A DNA stretch of 64,000 nt from Epilithonimonas arachidiradicis (GTDB lineage: Bacteria; Bacteroidota; Bacteroidia; Flavobacteriales; Weeksellaceae), in contig NZ_RAQH01000004.1 of assembly GCF_003610695.1 (NCBI RefSeq), positions 62,001-126,000 of the forward strand, written 5' to 3'. Below are positions 26,830-35,274 of the stretch, one piece after another. Under the pieces are notes generated by a model. The model was not told the DNA's origin and searched no databases. It saw only the letters and a list, made by a program, of their open reading frames with translations. Position numbers and translations under genes: made by a program. How positions within the stretch are numbered: position 1 is the stretch's first letter; each line of letters starts with the position of its first letter.

Positions 26830-27387
26830 ATGAAAGAAGAACAGTTACTCGCTCTCATTATAAAAGCCAGAGATAAAGATCAAAAGGCTCAGACACAACT
26901 CATCAATATGTTTTGGGTTGATGTTTTTTCTTTTGTGATGAATAGGGTAAAGGATGAAAATGATGCTGATGAGATTACGGTTTCGGTCTTTTCAAAAGTT
27001 CTTAACAAGCTGGATTTATTTGATCCTAATTTTCAATTCAAAACCTGGATTCTGACAATTGCTCAAAATACAATCATCGATTTCTGGAGAAAGAAAAACA
27101 GAGAGAGTGAAGATGCAAGCGATGGATTGGAAAATGTAAAGAACGAATTTGCAAGGTCGCCGGAAGAATTGTTGATTTCCGAAGAAGACCAGCAAAAGAT
27201 TATCAAAATTATCGAAACAATGGATGCTAAAAATCAGGACATCATCAGACTGAGATTTTTTGAAGAAAAAAGCATCAAAGAAATTGCGGAAGAACTCAAT
27301 CTTTCCGTTGCCAATACAAAAGTAAGAATAATGAGAGCCAAGAAAATCCTGGCCGAGTTATTAAAAGAAGACGAAACGGATTTTTAA
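26830..27387 (+). CDS. RNA polymerase sigma-70 family factor (ECF-like)
   Basis: A 185-residue sigma factor with region 2 near residues 30-90 (including FQFKTWILTIAQNTIIDFWR) and a region 4 helix-turn-helix near 130-180 (IKEIAEELNLSVANTKVRIM). Length and layout fit the extracytoplasmic-function group. No anti-sigma gene is next to it; the following gene is lipA after only 15 bp, so both are probably on one transcript. What stimulus it answers to is not shown by the sequence. Confidence 0.92.
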   Translation: MKEEQLLALIIKARDKDQKAQTQLINMFWVDVFSFVMNRVKDENDADEITVSVFSKVLNKLDLFDPNFQFKTWILTIAQNTIIDFWRKKNRESEDASDGLENVKNEFARSPEELLISEEDQQKIIKIIETMDAKNQDIIRLRFFEEKSIKEIAEELNLSVANTKVRIMRAKKILAELLKEDETDF

Positions 27388-27402
27388 TTTTAGAAAATCA
27401 GA

Positions 27403-28257
27403 ATGGAAGAAACAGTGACTCAAAAACCCAAATGGATTCGTGTAAAATTACCAACCGGTAAGAATTACAGAGAACTGAGAAATTTGGTTGATAAATATAA
27501 ACTGAACACAATTTGCCAAAGTGGAAGCTGTCCAAATATGGGCGAATGCTGGGGCGAAGGAACGGCAACATTTATGATTCTGGGAAATATCTGTACCAGA
27601 AGTTGTGGTTTTTGTGGTGTGAAAACCGGAAAACCAATGGATGTCAATTGGGACGAACCTGAAAAAGTAGCACGTTCTATCAAATTAATGAAAATCAAAC
27701 ATGCAGTCTTAACTTCGGTGGACAGAGATGATTTGAAAGATATGGGTTCGATTCTTTGGGCTGAAACAGTAAATGCGGTTCGCAGAATTTCTCCAGGAAC
27801 AACAATGGAAACTCTAATTCCTGATTTTCAAGGTTTGACAAAACATATCGACAGATTGGTAGAAGTGTCGCCAGAAGTGATTTCTCACAATATGGAAACG
27901 GTAAAACGTCTGACGAGAGAAGTGAGAATCCAGGCAAAATACGAACGCAGTTTGGAGGTTTTGAGATACCTGAAAGAAGCAGGGCAAAATCGTACAAAAA
28001 CTGGTGTGATGCTTGGTTTGGGAGAAACTAAGGATGAGGTTTTCCAAACGATTGAAGATATCAGAAATGCCAATGTGGATGTGATTACTCTAGGCCAGTA
28101 TCTTCAGCCAACGAAAAAACATCTTCCTGTTCAGCGTTTTGTTTCTCCGGAGGAGTTTGATGAATATGGAGATTTTGCTAGAAATTTAGGTTTCCGTCAC
28201 GTGGAAAGCTCACCTTTGGTAAGAAGTTCTTATCACGCGGAGAAACATATTCACTAA
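27403..28257 (+). CDS. lipA: Lipoyl synthase
   Basis: A 284-residue radical-SAM enzyme that inserts two sulfurs into protein-bound octanoyl chains to make lipoyl cofactor. The auxiliary cluster motif is [12 protein letters not shown] (C38, C43, C49). The radical-SAM motif is CTRSCGFC (C64, C68, C71). The C-terminal RSSYHAEKH carries the conserved serine that ligates the auxiliary cluster. It is coupled to the sigma factor gene upstream and ends with a hairpin terminator. No lipB is adjacent. Confidence 0.97.
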   Translation: MEETVTQKPKWIRVKLPTGKNYRELRNLVDKYKLNTICQSGSCPNMGECWGEGTATFMILGNICTRSCGFCGVKTGKPMDVNWDEPEKVARSIKLMKIKHAVLTSVDRDDLKDMGSILWAETVNAVRRISPGTTMETLIPDFQGLTKHIDRLVEVSPEVISHNMETVKRLTREVRIQAKYERSLEVLRYLKEAGQNRTKTGVMLGLGETKDEVFQTIEDIRNANVDVITLGQYLQPTKKHLPVQRFVSPEEFDEYGDFARNLGFRHVESSPLVRSSYHAEKHIH

Positions 28258-28281
28258 GAATTATTTCGATATAAAAATAAG

Positions 28282-28306
28282 AAAAGACTCCTATATGGAG
28301 TCTTTT
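28282..28306. terminator. Hairpin terminator shared by lipA and the small membrane protein gene
   Basis: Stem aaaagactcc (28282-28291), loop tatat, ggagtctttt (28297-28306). The hairpin overlaps the last codons and stop of the minus-strand gene starting at 28291 and serves lipA from the other side. Confidence 0.85.
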
Positions 28307-28479
28307 ACTTTTGGTTCTACTGGTTGCACTTTATCGGTTTGATTCATCTGTTCCACTTGTTGCGGAATAAACATCATATATGCGAAGTATCCTAAAAGGA
28401 ATAAAACAACAATAATGATAATCGCCATCATTGGGCCTTTGTTGGTTTCGCTGTCTGGTTTTGGAATATCTGGTCTCAT
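28291..28479 (-). CDS. Small single-pass membrane protein of unknown function
   Basis: A 62-residue protein with one strong membrane segment (about residues 17-39, MMAIIIIVVLFLLGYFAYMM) between a charged, proline-containing N-terminus and a polar C-terminus ending VKDSI. I do not recognise a family. It fills the spacer between lipA and amt, runs opposite to both, and the terminator hairpin coincides with its stop codon, which supports its reality. It could be a small subunit or regulator of a membrane complex, but nothing nearby says which. Confidence 0.6.
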   Translation of the reverse strand: MRPDIPKPDSETNKGPMMAIIIIVVLFLLGYFAYMMFIPQQVEQMNQTDKVQPVEPKVKDSI

Positions 28480-28615
28480 AATTTATTATTTTTAATAATA
28501 TATCAAAACTGATGCCTTATTATTTTGAGCTTTTTTTGATTTGTAATTTGTTATGTTTTTATTTTTAATAGTAAAAAATAAGGGTTGTTGTTTTAAAATT
28601 TATAATTATTTAAAA

Positions 28616-28641
28616 TTAACCCTATATATTTGCAGGGTTAA
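28616..28641 (+). promoter_or_regulatory. Promoter -7 element inside an 8-bp inverted repeat, upstream of amt
   Basis: ttaaccct (28616-28623) and agggttaa (28634-28641) are perfect complements around ten bases, and the -7 element tatatttg (28625-28632) lies between them. A dimeric regulator bound here would block or shape transcription of the ammonium transporter. The regulator is unknown. Confidence 0.5.
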
Positions 28642-28651
28642 AATTTAAAAT

Positions 28652-29992
28652 ATGAAAATTGAAAAACGCTGGATAATATCATTTGTGGTAATAAGTCTTA
28701 TTTCAATTACTGCATTGTTCTGGCCGGAACAGACTTCTTTACCAAAACCTGGAACTTTTCTTGGAGAAGATAATATTGTAGGTTCTGATGTGGCTTGGAT
28801 TCTTGCTTCTTCCGGGTTGGTTTTATTAATGACGCCAGGACTTTCTTTCTTTTATGGGGGAATGGTTGGGAAAAAGAATGTTATTTCAACAATGTTACAA
28901 AGTTTTATTGCACTTGGTGTTATAAGTATTCTTTGGGTTGTTATAGGATTTAGTTTGTCGTTTGGCGATTCAATCGGGATTACCATTAATGGAGAACATT
29001 ATGGTTTGATTGGAAATCCGACATCCTATTTGTTTTTTAACAACGTTGGTGTTTTTCCTCACAGCCAGATGGCTTCAACAATTCCATTTATTTTGTTCGC
29101 AATGTTTCAAATGAAATTTGCGGTGATTACACCAGCCTTGATAACAGGATCATTTGCAGAAAGAGTTAGGTTTATTTCTTACTTGCTATTTATGGTTTTG
29201 TTTAGCCTGATTATCTATACACCTCTTTGTCATATGGTTTGGCATCCGGAAGGTTTGTTGAACAAATATTTTGGCGTTAAGGATTTTGCAGGAGGCACAG
29301 TCGTTCATATGAGTGCCGGATTTGCCGCTTTGGCTGGTGCGATGATGATAGGAAAACGTAAAAATCCACACCACGAACCGTCTAATATTCCGTTTGTGAT
29401 TCTCGGCACCGGAATGCTTTGGTTTGGCTGGTTTGGTTTCAATGCAGGCTCAGCTTTGTCGGCTAATGCAACCGCTGCGATGGCTTTTGGAACGACAACT
29501 GTCGCTTCTGCAACTGCAATGCTGACCTGGATTTTCTTTGACAGAATGAATGGTAGAAAAGTCTCTGCTTTGGGCGCTTGTATTGGAGCAGTTGTTGGAT
29601 TGGTTGCCATTACACCGGCTGCGGGATTTGTGACAATTCCGCATGCTATTTTCATCGGATTTATTTCAGCAATTGTTTCAAACCTGATGTGCAACTGGAA
29701 AAGATTGAAAAAAGTAGACGATACTTTGGATGTTTTTGCTTGTCACGGTGTTGGCGGAATTATGGGGATGATTTTGACAGCAATGTTGGCTCAAGGTGAA
29801 AATGCAAGTTTGCTTCACGGTGGATTTGAAGTGTTTGCCCATCATATGATGGCGTTGGTTTTGGTTTCCGCATTTACATTTTTAGGATCTCTGATTTTAT
29901 ATAAATTCACAGATTTAATAATTCCGCTCAGAGTTGCAGAAGATTCCGAAAATATAGGTTTGGATTTGTCTCAGCACGATGAGAGTTTCTAG
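28652..29992 (+). CDS. amt: Ammonium transporter (Amt/Mep/Rh family)
   Basis: A 446-residue inner-membrane channel for ammonium. An N-terminal hydrophobic segment (about 7-26) is followed by about eleven membrane helices. Signature parts include TPGLSFFYGGMVGKKNV, the pore histidines in VHMSAGFAALAGA and FACHGVGGIMG, and WFGWFGFNAGSAL. Its C-terminal tail (LDLSQHDESF) is short. A PII protein gene (glnB/glnK) is not adjacent, unlike in many bacteria. The -7 element lies inside an inverted repeat, so the gene may be under repressor control. Confidence 0.96.
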   Translation: MKIEKRWIISFVVISLISITALFWPEQTSLPKPGTFLGEDNIVGSDVAWILASSGLVLLMTPGLSFFYGGMVGKKNVISTMLQSFIALGVISILWVVIGFSLSFGDSIGITINGEHYGLIGNPTSYLFFNNVGVFPHSQMASTIPFILFAMFQMKFAVITPALITGSFAERVRFISYLLFMVLFSLIIYTPLCHMVWHPEGLLNKYFGVKDFAGGTVVHMSAGFAALAGAMMIGKRKNPHHEPSNIPFVILGTGMLWFGWFGFNAGSALSANATAAMAFGTTTVASATAMLTWIFFDRMNGRKVSALGACIGAVVGLVAITPAAGFVTIPHAIFIGFISAIVSNLMCNWKRLKKVDDTLDVFACHGVGGIMGMILTAMLAQGENASLLHGGFEVFAHHMMALVLVSAFTFLGSLILYKFTDLIIPLRVAEDSENIGLDLSQHDESF

Positions 29993-30016
29993 GCTTTAAA
30001 TATGATATGAAGAAGG

Positions 30017-30043
30017 AAATAAGAACCAATTTGGTTCTTATTT
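30017..30043. terminator. Bidirectional terminator after amt
   Basis: Stem aaataagaacc (30017-30027), loop aattt, ggttcttattt (30033-30043) followed by more T. It overlaps the stop codon of the convergent methyltransferase gene. Confidence 0.88.
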
Positions 30044-30772
30044 TTTTGTACAAATTAGGATATGTTCGTTTTCGCTTAAACCTAAAAAATCATCTTTTGG
30101 GAAAGTTTGAACATCAACCAAAAATCCACTTTTTTCCAAACGTTCTTTCAAACCGTTGATAGAATAGATACGAACGTGATCATCTTGTCCGAAATGTTTT
30201 AATCGATCTTCTTTGGTTTTGATGGAAAAATCCTCATAAGTTTCTCCATTTTTAAAAGGTGTTTGGATGAGGCAGGTTCCATCAGCTTTTAAAACTCGGA
30301 AAAGTTCATTCATTGCTTGTTGGTCAGAATCGATGTGCTCTAATATATGATAGCAAATAATCAAATCAAAGCTTTCAGATTCTGCAGCAATATTGGTGAT
30401 GTCAAAACGATAATCGGCTAAAAATTCATTCTCAAAATCGGTAGAAAAATAAGTGATGTTTTTATTTTTTTTGAGATTCCTGTAAATTGCTCTGGAAGGC
30501 GAAAAATCTAAAATCTTAATTTCAGATTTTAAATATTTCTCATTCAATATTTTCCAAAGTCTTCTCGTTCTTGGCAAACTGCCACAGACAGGACAAACTA
30601 AATTCCCATTTTCTACCAATACAAAATCTTTCAAGTGCTTTTTGCAAATATTACACTCGTGATTTTCACCTTTGTAGAGCGGATAAATCAACGAACGCAA
30701 CAGAACCTCATTTTCAAAAAGAAACTTTTGAGGCATAATATTTTTGACGACTTTTTTTAAAGTTTTGTACAT
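30038..30772 (-). CDS. Class I SAM-dependent methyltransferase with N-terminal zinc-ribbon-like cysteines
   Basis: A 244-residue predicted methyltransferase. A four-cysteine pattern CxxC (C40, C43) and CxxC (C60, C63) may bind zinc. A SAM-binding fold follows, with motif I ILDFSPSRA and later FDLIICYHILEHIDSD, typical of the Methyltransf_11 group. Such proteins often act on sugars or lipids in surface polymer synthesis, but no such neighbours are present. Substrate unknown. The gene stands alone, convergent to amt. Confidence 0.82.
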   Translation of the reverse strand: MYKTLKKVVKNIMPQKFLFENEVLLRSLIYPLYKGENHECNICKKHLKDFVLVENGNLVCPVCGSLPRTRRLWKILNEKYLKSEIKILDFSPSRAIYRNLKKNKNITYFSTDFENEFLADYRFDITNIAAESESFDLIICYHILEHIDSDQQAMNELFRVLKADGTCLIQTPFKNGETYEDFSIKTKEDRLKHFGQDDHVRIYSINGLKERLEKSGFLVDVQTFPKDDFLGLSENEHILICTKK

Positions 30773-30866
30773 CCAGGATAAAAAATGAACCGCAAGATAA
30801 TAAACATCTGTTATATTTAGGCGCTTTCCCTAAGATTTTCTAAATTCGTATCTTAAAATTTTTAAA

Positions 30867-32198
30867 ATGACGAAATTCGGAGTTGATGCGGCCAGTTTTT
30901 ATGTGCCTTCTTTATATTTAGAAATCAAAGACCTTGCAGAGAAAAGAGGAATAGAACCAGCAAAATTGGAAAAAGGTTTAGGCTTGCACAAAATGGCTTT
31001 ACCCGATGTTCACGAGGATGCAGCGACTTTTGCAGCGGAAGCTTTGCTTAAATTAATTCAAGATTATAACATCAATCCGAAGGAAATTTCAAGAGTTTAC
31101 CTCGGAACCGAAAGCGCTTTGGACGCTGCCAAACCAACAGCAACTTACGCTGTTCAAATGGTGGAAGAATTGCTAAGCGGGGAATTTGGGGAAAGAAGTT
31201 TCAAAAACTGCGACGTGGTTGATATGACTTTCGCATGCGTTGGCGCTGTTGATGCACTTCATAATTCGTTGGACTTTGTAAGAGCTAATCCGACTAAAAA
31301 AGCAATCGTTATCGCCAGTGATTATGCTAAATATGAGCTGGCTTCTTCCGGAGAATATACGCAGGGTGGAGGAGCAGTTGCGCTTCTGGTTTCTGCCAAT
31401 CCAAGATTGGTTGAGATTGATAACAATTGGGGGGTTGCAACCGAAAGTGTTTTTGATTTCTTCAAACCGAGACGTCATCATTCAAAATCTGAATTTAATT
31501 CCGCGCCGGAAAATTATCCTGACAAAATTGAAATATTTACAGATGAGCCAGTTTTCGATGGTCAATATTCTAATCAATGTTATCAGGACAGGATTCGTGA
31601 GGCTTATCAGCATTATAAAGAGCAGACTTTCACCGTCAGACCTTACGAAGATTGGAGATATTTGATTTTCCATTTACCTTACGCATTTCACGGGAAAAGA
31701 GTGTTTACCGAGATTTATAGTATAGAAAATAATCTTGATTTTTCTGATGTTGAAAAACAAAAAGCAATCGCTAAATCTGAAGATTATATCAACTTCATCA
31801 ATGAAAAAATTGAGAAGTCTCAAAGAGCTTCTTCCGAAATTGGAAATATGTACACGGCTTCTATTTTTATGGCGTTGCTGTCTGCACTACAAACTTCGTT
31901 TAACGAAAATGAAGATTTGACGGAGAAAGAAATTGGTTTCTTGGCTTACGGAAGTGGTTCCAAATCAAAAGTGTTTGTAGGAAAAATTTCTCCCGAATGG
32001 AAATCTATCGTAGAAAAATGGAACGTTTTCGAAAGCTTGAAGAACAGATTAGCAATTGATTTTGATACTTACGAGAAATTGCATCGCAAACAACTAGATT
32101 TTTCTGTGAATCCGGATTATAAAGGATTCGGATTGACAAGAGTTGAAAAAGAAAGTCCTGTTCTGAAGGGCGCAAGATATTATTCTTATCAAAAATAA
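30867..32198 (+). CDS. Hydroxymethylglutaryl-CoA synthase family protein
   Basis: A 443-residue thiolase-fold enzyme that condenses acetyl-CoA with acetoacetyl-CoA to HMG-CoA, the entry to the mevalonate route to isoprenoids. The nucleophile is C124 in VVDMTFACVGAVDAL. The early acidic motif is YLGTESALDAAKP and a catalytic histidine is in FHLPYAFHGKR. Length is at the upper end of bacterial HMGS. It is a single gene here, so mevalonate pathway partners must lie elsewhere. Bacteroidota commonly use this pathway, which fits. Confidence 0.93.
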   Translation: MTKFGVDAASFYVPSLYLEIKDLAEKRGIEPAKLEKGLGLHKMALPDVHEDAATFAAEALLKLIQDYNINPKEISRVYLGTESALDAAKPTATYAVQMVEELLSGEFGERSFKNCDVVDMTFACVGAVDALHNSLDFVRANPTKKAIVIASDYAKYELASSGEYTQGGGAVALLVSANPRLVEIDNNWGVATESVFDFFKPRRHHSKSEFNSAPENYPDKIEIFTDEPVFDGQYSNQCYQDRIREAYQHYKEQTFTVRPYEDWRYLIFHLPYAFHGKRVFTEIYSIENNLDFSDVEKQKAIAKSEDYINFINEKIEKSQRASSEIGNMYTASIFMALLSALQTSFNENEDLTEKEIGFLAYGSGSKSKVFVGKISPEWKSIVEKWNVFESLKNRLAIDFDTYEKLHRKQLDFSVNPDYKGFGLTRVEKESPVLKGARYYSYQK

Positions 32199-32226
32199 GA
32201 TTCTTACAATTAATTTGAATAAAAGC

Positions 32227-32263
32227 GAAGACGAGCAAATGATGTATTTGCTCGTCTTCTTTT
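32227..32263. terminator. Terminator after HMG-CoA synthase gene
   Basis: Perfect 14-bp stem: gaagacgagcaaat (32227-32240), loop gatgt, atttgctcgtcttc (32246-32259), then tttt. It lies between convergent genes. Confidence 0.9.
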
Positions 32264-32292
32264 GAAAATCTATAACTAACTACTAACTTAAT

Positions 32293-33210
32293 TCAAAATA
32301 ATTTTTTGGACTGAAAGATTTTTGGTGTTACGCCCTCCATTTGCTTGAAAACCCGGATGAAATAATTCGTATCCGAAAAACCAGTACTGAAAGCCGCTTC
32401 ACTCACAGAATTATTACGAATCAATAATTCTTTCGCTTTTTTAATCCGCTCCTGAATAATAAATTCATTAGGAGAAAGCCCCAATTCTTCTTTGAACATT
32501 TTGAAGAAATTCGATTTGCTCACATAAGCCATTTTTGCAATTGCATCAATGGATAGTTTTTGATGTAGATTTTTCTTGATATAATCCGCAACAAAACCAA
32601 TTCTTGACTTATTTTTCAAAGTGTTTTTCTCAACCAGATTTCTCGCCTGAGTTTGCATCAGTCTTATCAAAAGCTCTTTCAAAGCAAAATCTGCAATTAC
32701 ATCTTTATAAGAATTATCATCCATTGCAATTCTCATAATATTATTGGTCGCAGAAGCCAGCGCTTTGCTGTTCAATAGATAAAATTCTTCCAAAGAAATA
32801 TTCCATTGCGAAGAATCATCCACTTTGGTCGCATTGAAATTAAGATGGTCTAATGACTGCTGCACAAATTCCGGATTCAATGTCAAAGAAATACACTGCG
32901 AAGCATTTTTATCAGCATCAGGAAAATCAATCACCATTGTTTCCCCAGGTGCAACCAAAACACTTTCTCCAGGCAGATATTCGAAGTAATTGCTTTTATC
33001 TTGGAGCTTCATCCATTTCTTTCCTCTCAACATCCCCGTAAACGCCAAATGTTCAAAGTGCAATTTCACATCATAAGCACTCTTATGCGTCTCATATATA
33101 CTGAATTCACAATTATTTAAACTAAACTTGGTTTGATTTTCCACCAAAGTATTCAGCTTGTTTTCTTGCGTCAGATTAGGTTTGTTAAGTTGGAAATGAT
33201 TTGGATTCAT
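32293..33210 (-). CDS. AraC family transcriptional regulator
   Basis: A 305-residue regulator with an N-terminal ligand-sensing domain (about 1-190) and a C-terminal double helix-turn-helix (about 205-305: KLSIDAIAKMAYVSKSNFFK and SVSEAAFSTGFSDTNYFIRV). It is divergent from the aldehyde dehydrogenase gene across 209 bp and is the obvious local candidate to control the dehydrogenase run that follows. N-terminal sensing domains of this type, next to aldehyde dehydrogenase plus DUF779, are a known arrangement; the inducer is not known. Confidence 0.9.
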   Translation of the reverse strand: MNPNHFQLNKPNLTQENKLNTLVENQTKFSLNNCEFSIYETHKSAYDVKLHFEHLAFTGMLRGKKWMKLQDKSNYFEYLPGESVLVAPGETMVIDFPDADKNASQCISLTLNPEFVQQSLDHLNFNATKVDDSSQWNISLEEFYLLNSKALASATNNIMRIAMDDNSYKDVIADFALKELLIRLMQTQARNLVEKNTLKNKSRIGFVADYIKKNLHQKLSIDAIAKMAYVSKSNFFKMFKEELGLSPNEFIIQERIKKAKELLIRNNSVSEAAFSTGFSDTNYFIRVFKQMEGVTPKIFQSKKLF

Positions 33211-33419
33211 TACTCAAGATTTTTATAACATCTTGTTTCTCAAATATAATAAATTAAAAATTACGACCAAACATAATTTTTTCTTAATAATTATAAAGAA
33301 TCTTAAAAGTAGGATTTTACTATTTTTTTGGAGAATTGTGCTATTCTGTTTATTTAATGTCTGGTTAACTTAGTCTTAATCAAATGTTAACTGATTATTA
33401 ATTACAAAACAATATTATT

Positions 33420-34946
33420 ATGAGCACAACAGTAGAAAAACAAAACTCGACAACATTAGCCTGGCCAGGATTCAAAGCTAAATATGATAATTACATCGGT
33501 GGGAAATTTATACCATCAGCTGGCGGACAATATTTCGATGTAGTTTCTCCGATTAACGGAAAAGTTTTCACGCAAGCTGCACACTCCAACAAAGAAGATT
33601 TGGAAAATGCTGTAAATGCGGCAGAAGAAGCTTTCAAAACTTGGAAAGACACATCTCCAACAGAACGCAGCATTATTCTAAACAAAATCGCAGACAGAAT
33701 TGAGGAAAATCTCGAATACATCGCAACAGTCGAAACGATTGATAACGGAAAAGCAGTAAGGGAAACTTTGGCTGCGGACATTCCTTTGGCAATTGATCAT
33801 TTCAGATATTTTGCTTCGGTAATCAGAGCGGAAGAAGGTTCACATAACGAGTTGGATAAAGACACCGTTTCATTAATCGTGCACGAACCACTTGGCGTCA
33901 TTGCACAAATCATCCCTTGGAATTTCCCAATCTTAATGGCCGTTTGGAAACTGGCTCCGGCTTTGGCAGCAGGTAACTGCGTCGTTCTGAAACCGGCAGA
34001 AAGTACACCAATTTCCATTATGGTCTTGATGGAACTAATTGGAGATTTGCTTCCGGCAGGGGTTGTCAACATTGTTAATGGTTTCGGGGCAGAATTGGGA
34101 AGAGCTTTGGTAACCAATCCAAAAGTTAACAAAGCCGCTTTCACTGGTTCTACAGCAACTGGACGTCTGGTAATGCAATATGCAACAGAAAATATCATTC
34201 CTGTGACGTTGGAATTAGGAGGAAAGTCGCCTAATATTTTTTTCAATTCCGTAATGGATGCCGACGATGAGTTCTTGGATAAAGCAATCGAAGGTGCCGT
34301 TCTTTTTGCTTTAAACCAAGGTGAGATTTGTACTTGTCCGTCCAGATTATTGGTTCAGGAAGATATTGCGGATGCTTTCATCGCTAAAGTGATTGAAAGA
34401 ACAGAAGCAATTAAAGTCGGAAATCCATTAGATAAAACAGTAATGATGGGAGCACAGGCTTCTAAAATCCAAAAAGATAAAATCGAAGGCTACCTGAAAC
34501 TGGGTAAAGAAGAAGGCGCAGAAGTATTGACTGGCGGAGAAGCCAACCACATCGAAGGTCTGGAAGATGGTTACTACATCAAGCCAACCATTTTCAAAGG
34601 TAATAACAGAATGAGAATTTTCCAGGAAGAGATTTTTGGTCCGGTGCTGGCGTTCACGACTTTCAAAGATGAAGCGGAAGCTTTAGAAATCGCGAATGAT
34701 ACGATTTATGGTCTTGGAGCCGGCGTTTGGACTAGAGATGCGCATCAGTTGTATCAGATTCCTCGTCACGTTCAGGCGGGTAGAGTTTGGGTCAATCAGT
34801 ATCACGCATATCCTGCTGGAGCACCTTTCGGAGGTTACAAACAGTCCGGCGTTGGTAGGGAAAATCACAAAATGATGCTCGACCATTACCGTCAAACCAA
34901 AAATATGTTGATATCCTATAACAAAAACAAATTAGGATTCTTCTAA
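33420..34946 (+). CDS. NAD(P)-dependent aldehyde dehydrogenase (acetaldehyde/AldB-like)
   Basis: A 508-residue cytoplasmic enzyme that oxidises an aldehyde to the acid. It has the Rossmann cofactor part (FTGSTATGRLVMQYA), the general base E265 in TLELGGKSPN, and the nucleophilic cysteine C304 in NQGEICTCPSR. The GEICTCPSR form and the neighbouring alcohol dehydrogenase and DUF779 genes place it with acetaldehyde dehydrogenases of the ExaC/AldB kind. The first 20 residues are a polar extension. It is divergent from the AraC regulator. Confidence 0.94.
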   Translation: MSTTVEKQNSTTLAWPGFKAKYDNYIGGKFIPSAGGQYFDVVSPINGKVFTQAAHSNKEDLENAVNAAEEAFKTWKDTSPTERSIILNKIADRIEENLEYIATVETIDNGKAVRETLAADIPLAIDHFRYFASVIRAEEGSHNELDKDTVSLIVHEPLGVIAQIIPWNFPILMAVWKLAPALAAGNCVVLKPAESTPISIMVLMELIGDLLPAGVVNIVNGFGAELGRALVTNPKVNKAAFTGSTATGRLVMQYATENIIPVTLELGGKSPNIFFNSVMDADDEFLDKAIEGAVLFALNQGEICTCPSRLLVQEDIADAFIAKVIERTEAIKVGNPLDKTVMMGAQASKIQKDKIEGYLKLGKEEGAEVLTGGEANHIEGLEDGYYIKPTIFKGNNRMRIFQEEIFGPVLAFTTFKDEAEALEIANDTIYGLGAGVWTRDAHQLYQIPRHVQAGRVWVNQYHAYPAGAPFGGYKQSGVGRENHKMMLDHYRQTKNMLISYNKNKLGFF

Positions 34947-34982
34947 TAAGATTTGCACATTATTTCTCTCGCGGATTTTACA

Positions 34983-35029
34983 GATTTAGCAAATGAATGT
35001 TGCATAGAATCTGCACAATTTGCTAAATC
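34983..35029. repeat. Inverted repeat, 12-bp arms
   Basis: gatttagcaaat (34983-34994) and atttgctaaatc (35018-35029) are perfect complements. The wider flanks (atttctctcgcgg on the left and gcgagaaat on the right) also correspond. It looks like a flavobacterial intergenic hairpin repeat. Confidence 0.8.
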
Positions 35030-35063
35030 AGCGAGAAATTATAAAAAATAGTTGTGTTTTTTA

Positions 35064-35180
35064 AGGGCGTGCCCGCTTGCCTTGGCTTTGTCCGGGGCGG
35101 CGGTCGGGCTTTTCAGGGCTCCTCCGCCTCTGCCGGATCCGGTGCTCCGCTGCGCTCCGCACTCTCGCCTGCGGCGAGAC
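35064..35180. repeat. G+C-rich intergenic element
   Basis: The block from gggcgtgcccgcttgcc to gcctgcggcgagaccc is mostly G and C, in sharp contrast to the A+T-rich surroundings. It contains the palindrome ccggatccgg (35133-35142) and a hairpin ctcgcc-tgc-ggcgag (35164-35178). It resembles G+C-rich dispersed elements recalled from other Flavobacteriia that begin gggcgtgcc; that match is from memory, not searched. No ORF of note crosses it. Confidence 0.6.
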
Positions 35181-35274
35181 CCTTACAATCCCTCACGCAA
35201 ATGACACATTGATAGAAATTTGGAACATCAAATAACAATAAAAACAACAATAATTAACCATTTAAAAGTAAATT

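Larger units (their letters stand above)
34947..35274. other. Repeat-filled spacer between aldehyde and alcohol dehydrogenase genes
   Basis: It holds an inverted repeat (34983-35029), then a strikingly G+C-rich block (35064-35180), then an A+T-rich leader for the alcohol dehydrogenase gene. No gene is seen. The gap is large for genes that seem functionally paired, so the second gene may have its own promoter near 35210-35270. Confidence 0.75.

Noticed and set aside
35064-35180. Considered the G+C-rich block as an rRNA or tRNA fragment
   Set aside because: No cloverleaf or recognisable rRNA segment; its palindromes do not fit a known structural RNA that I can name.
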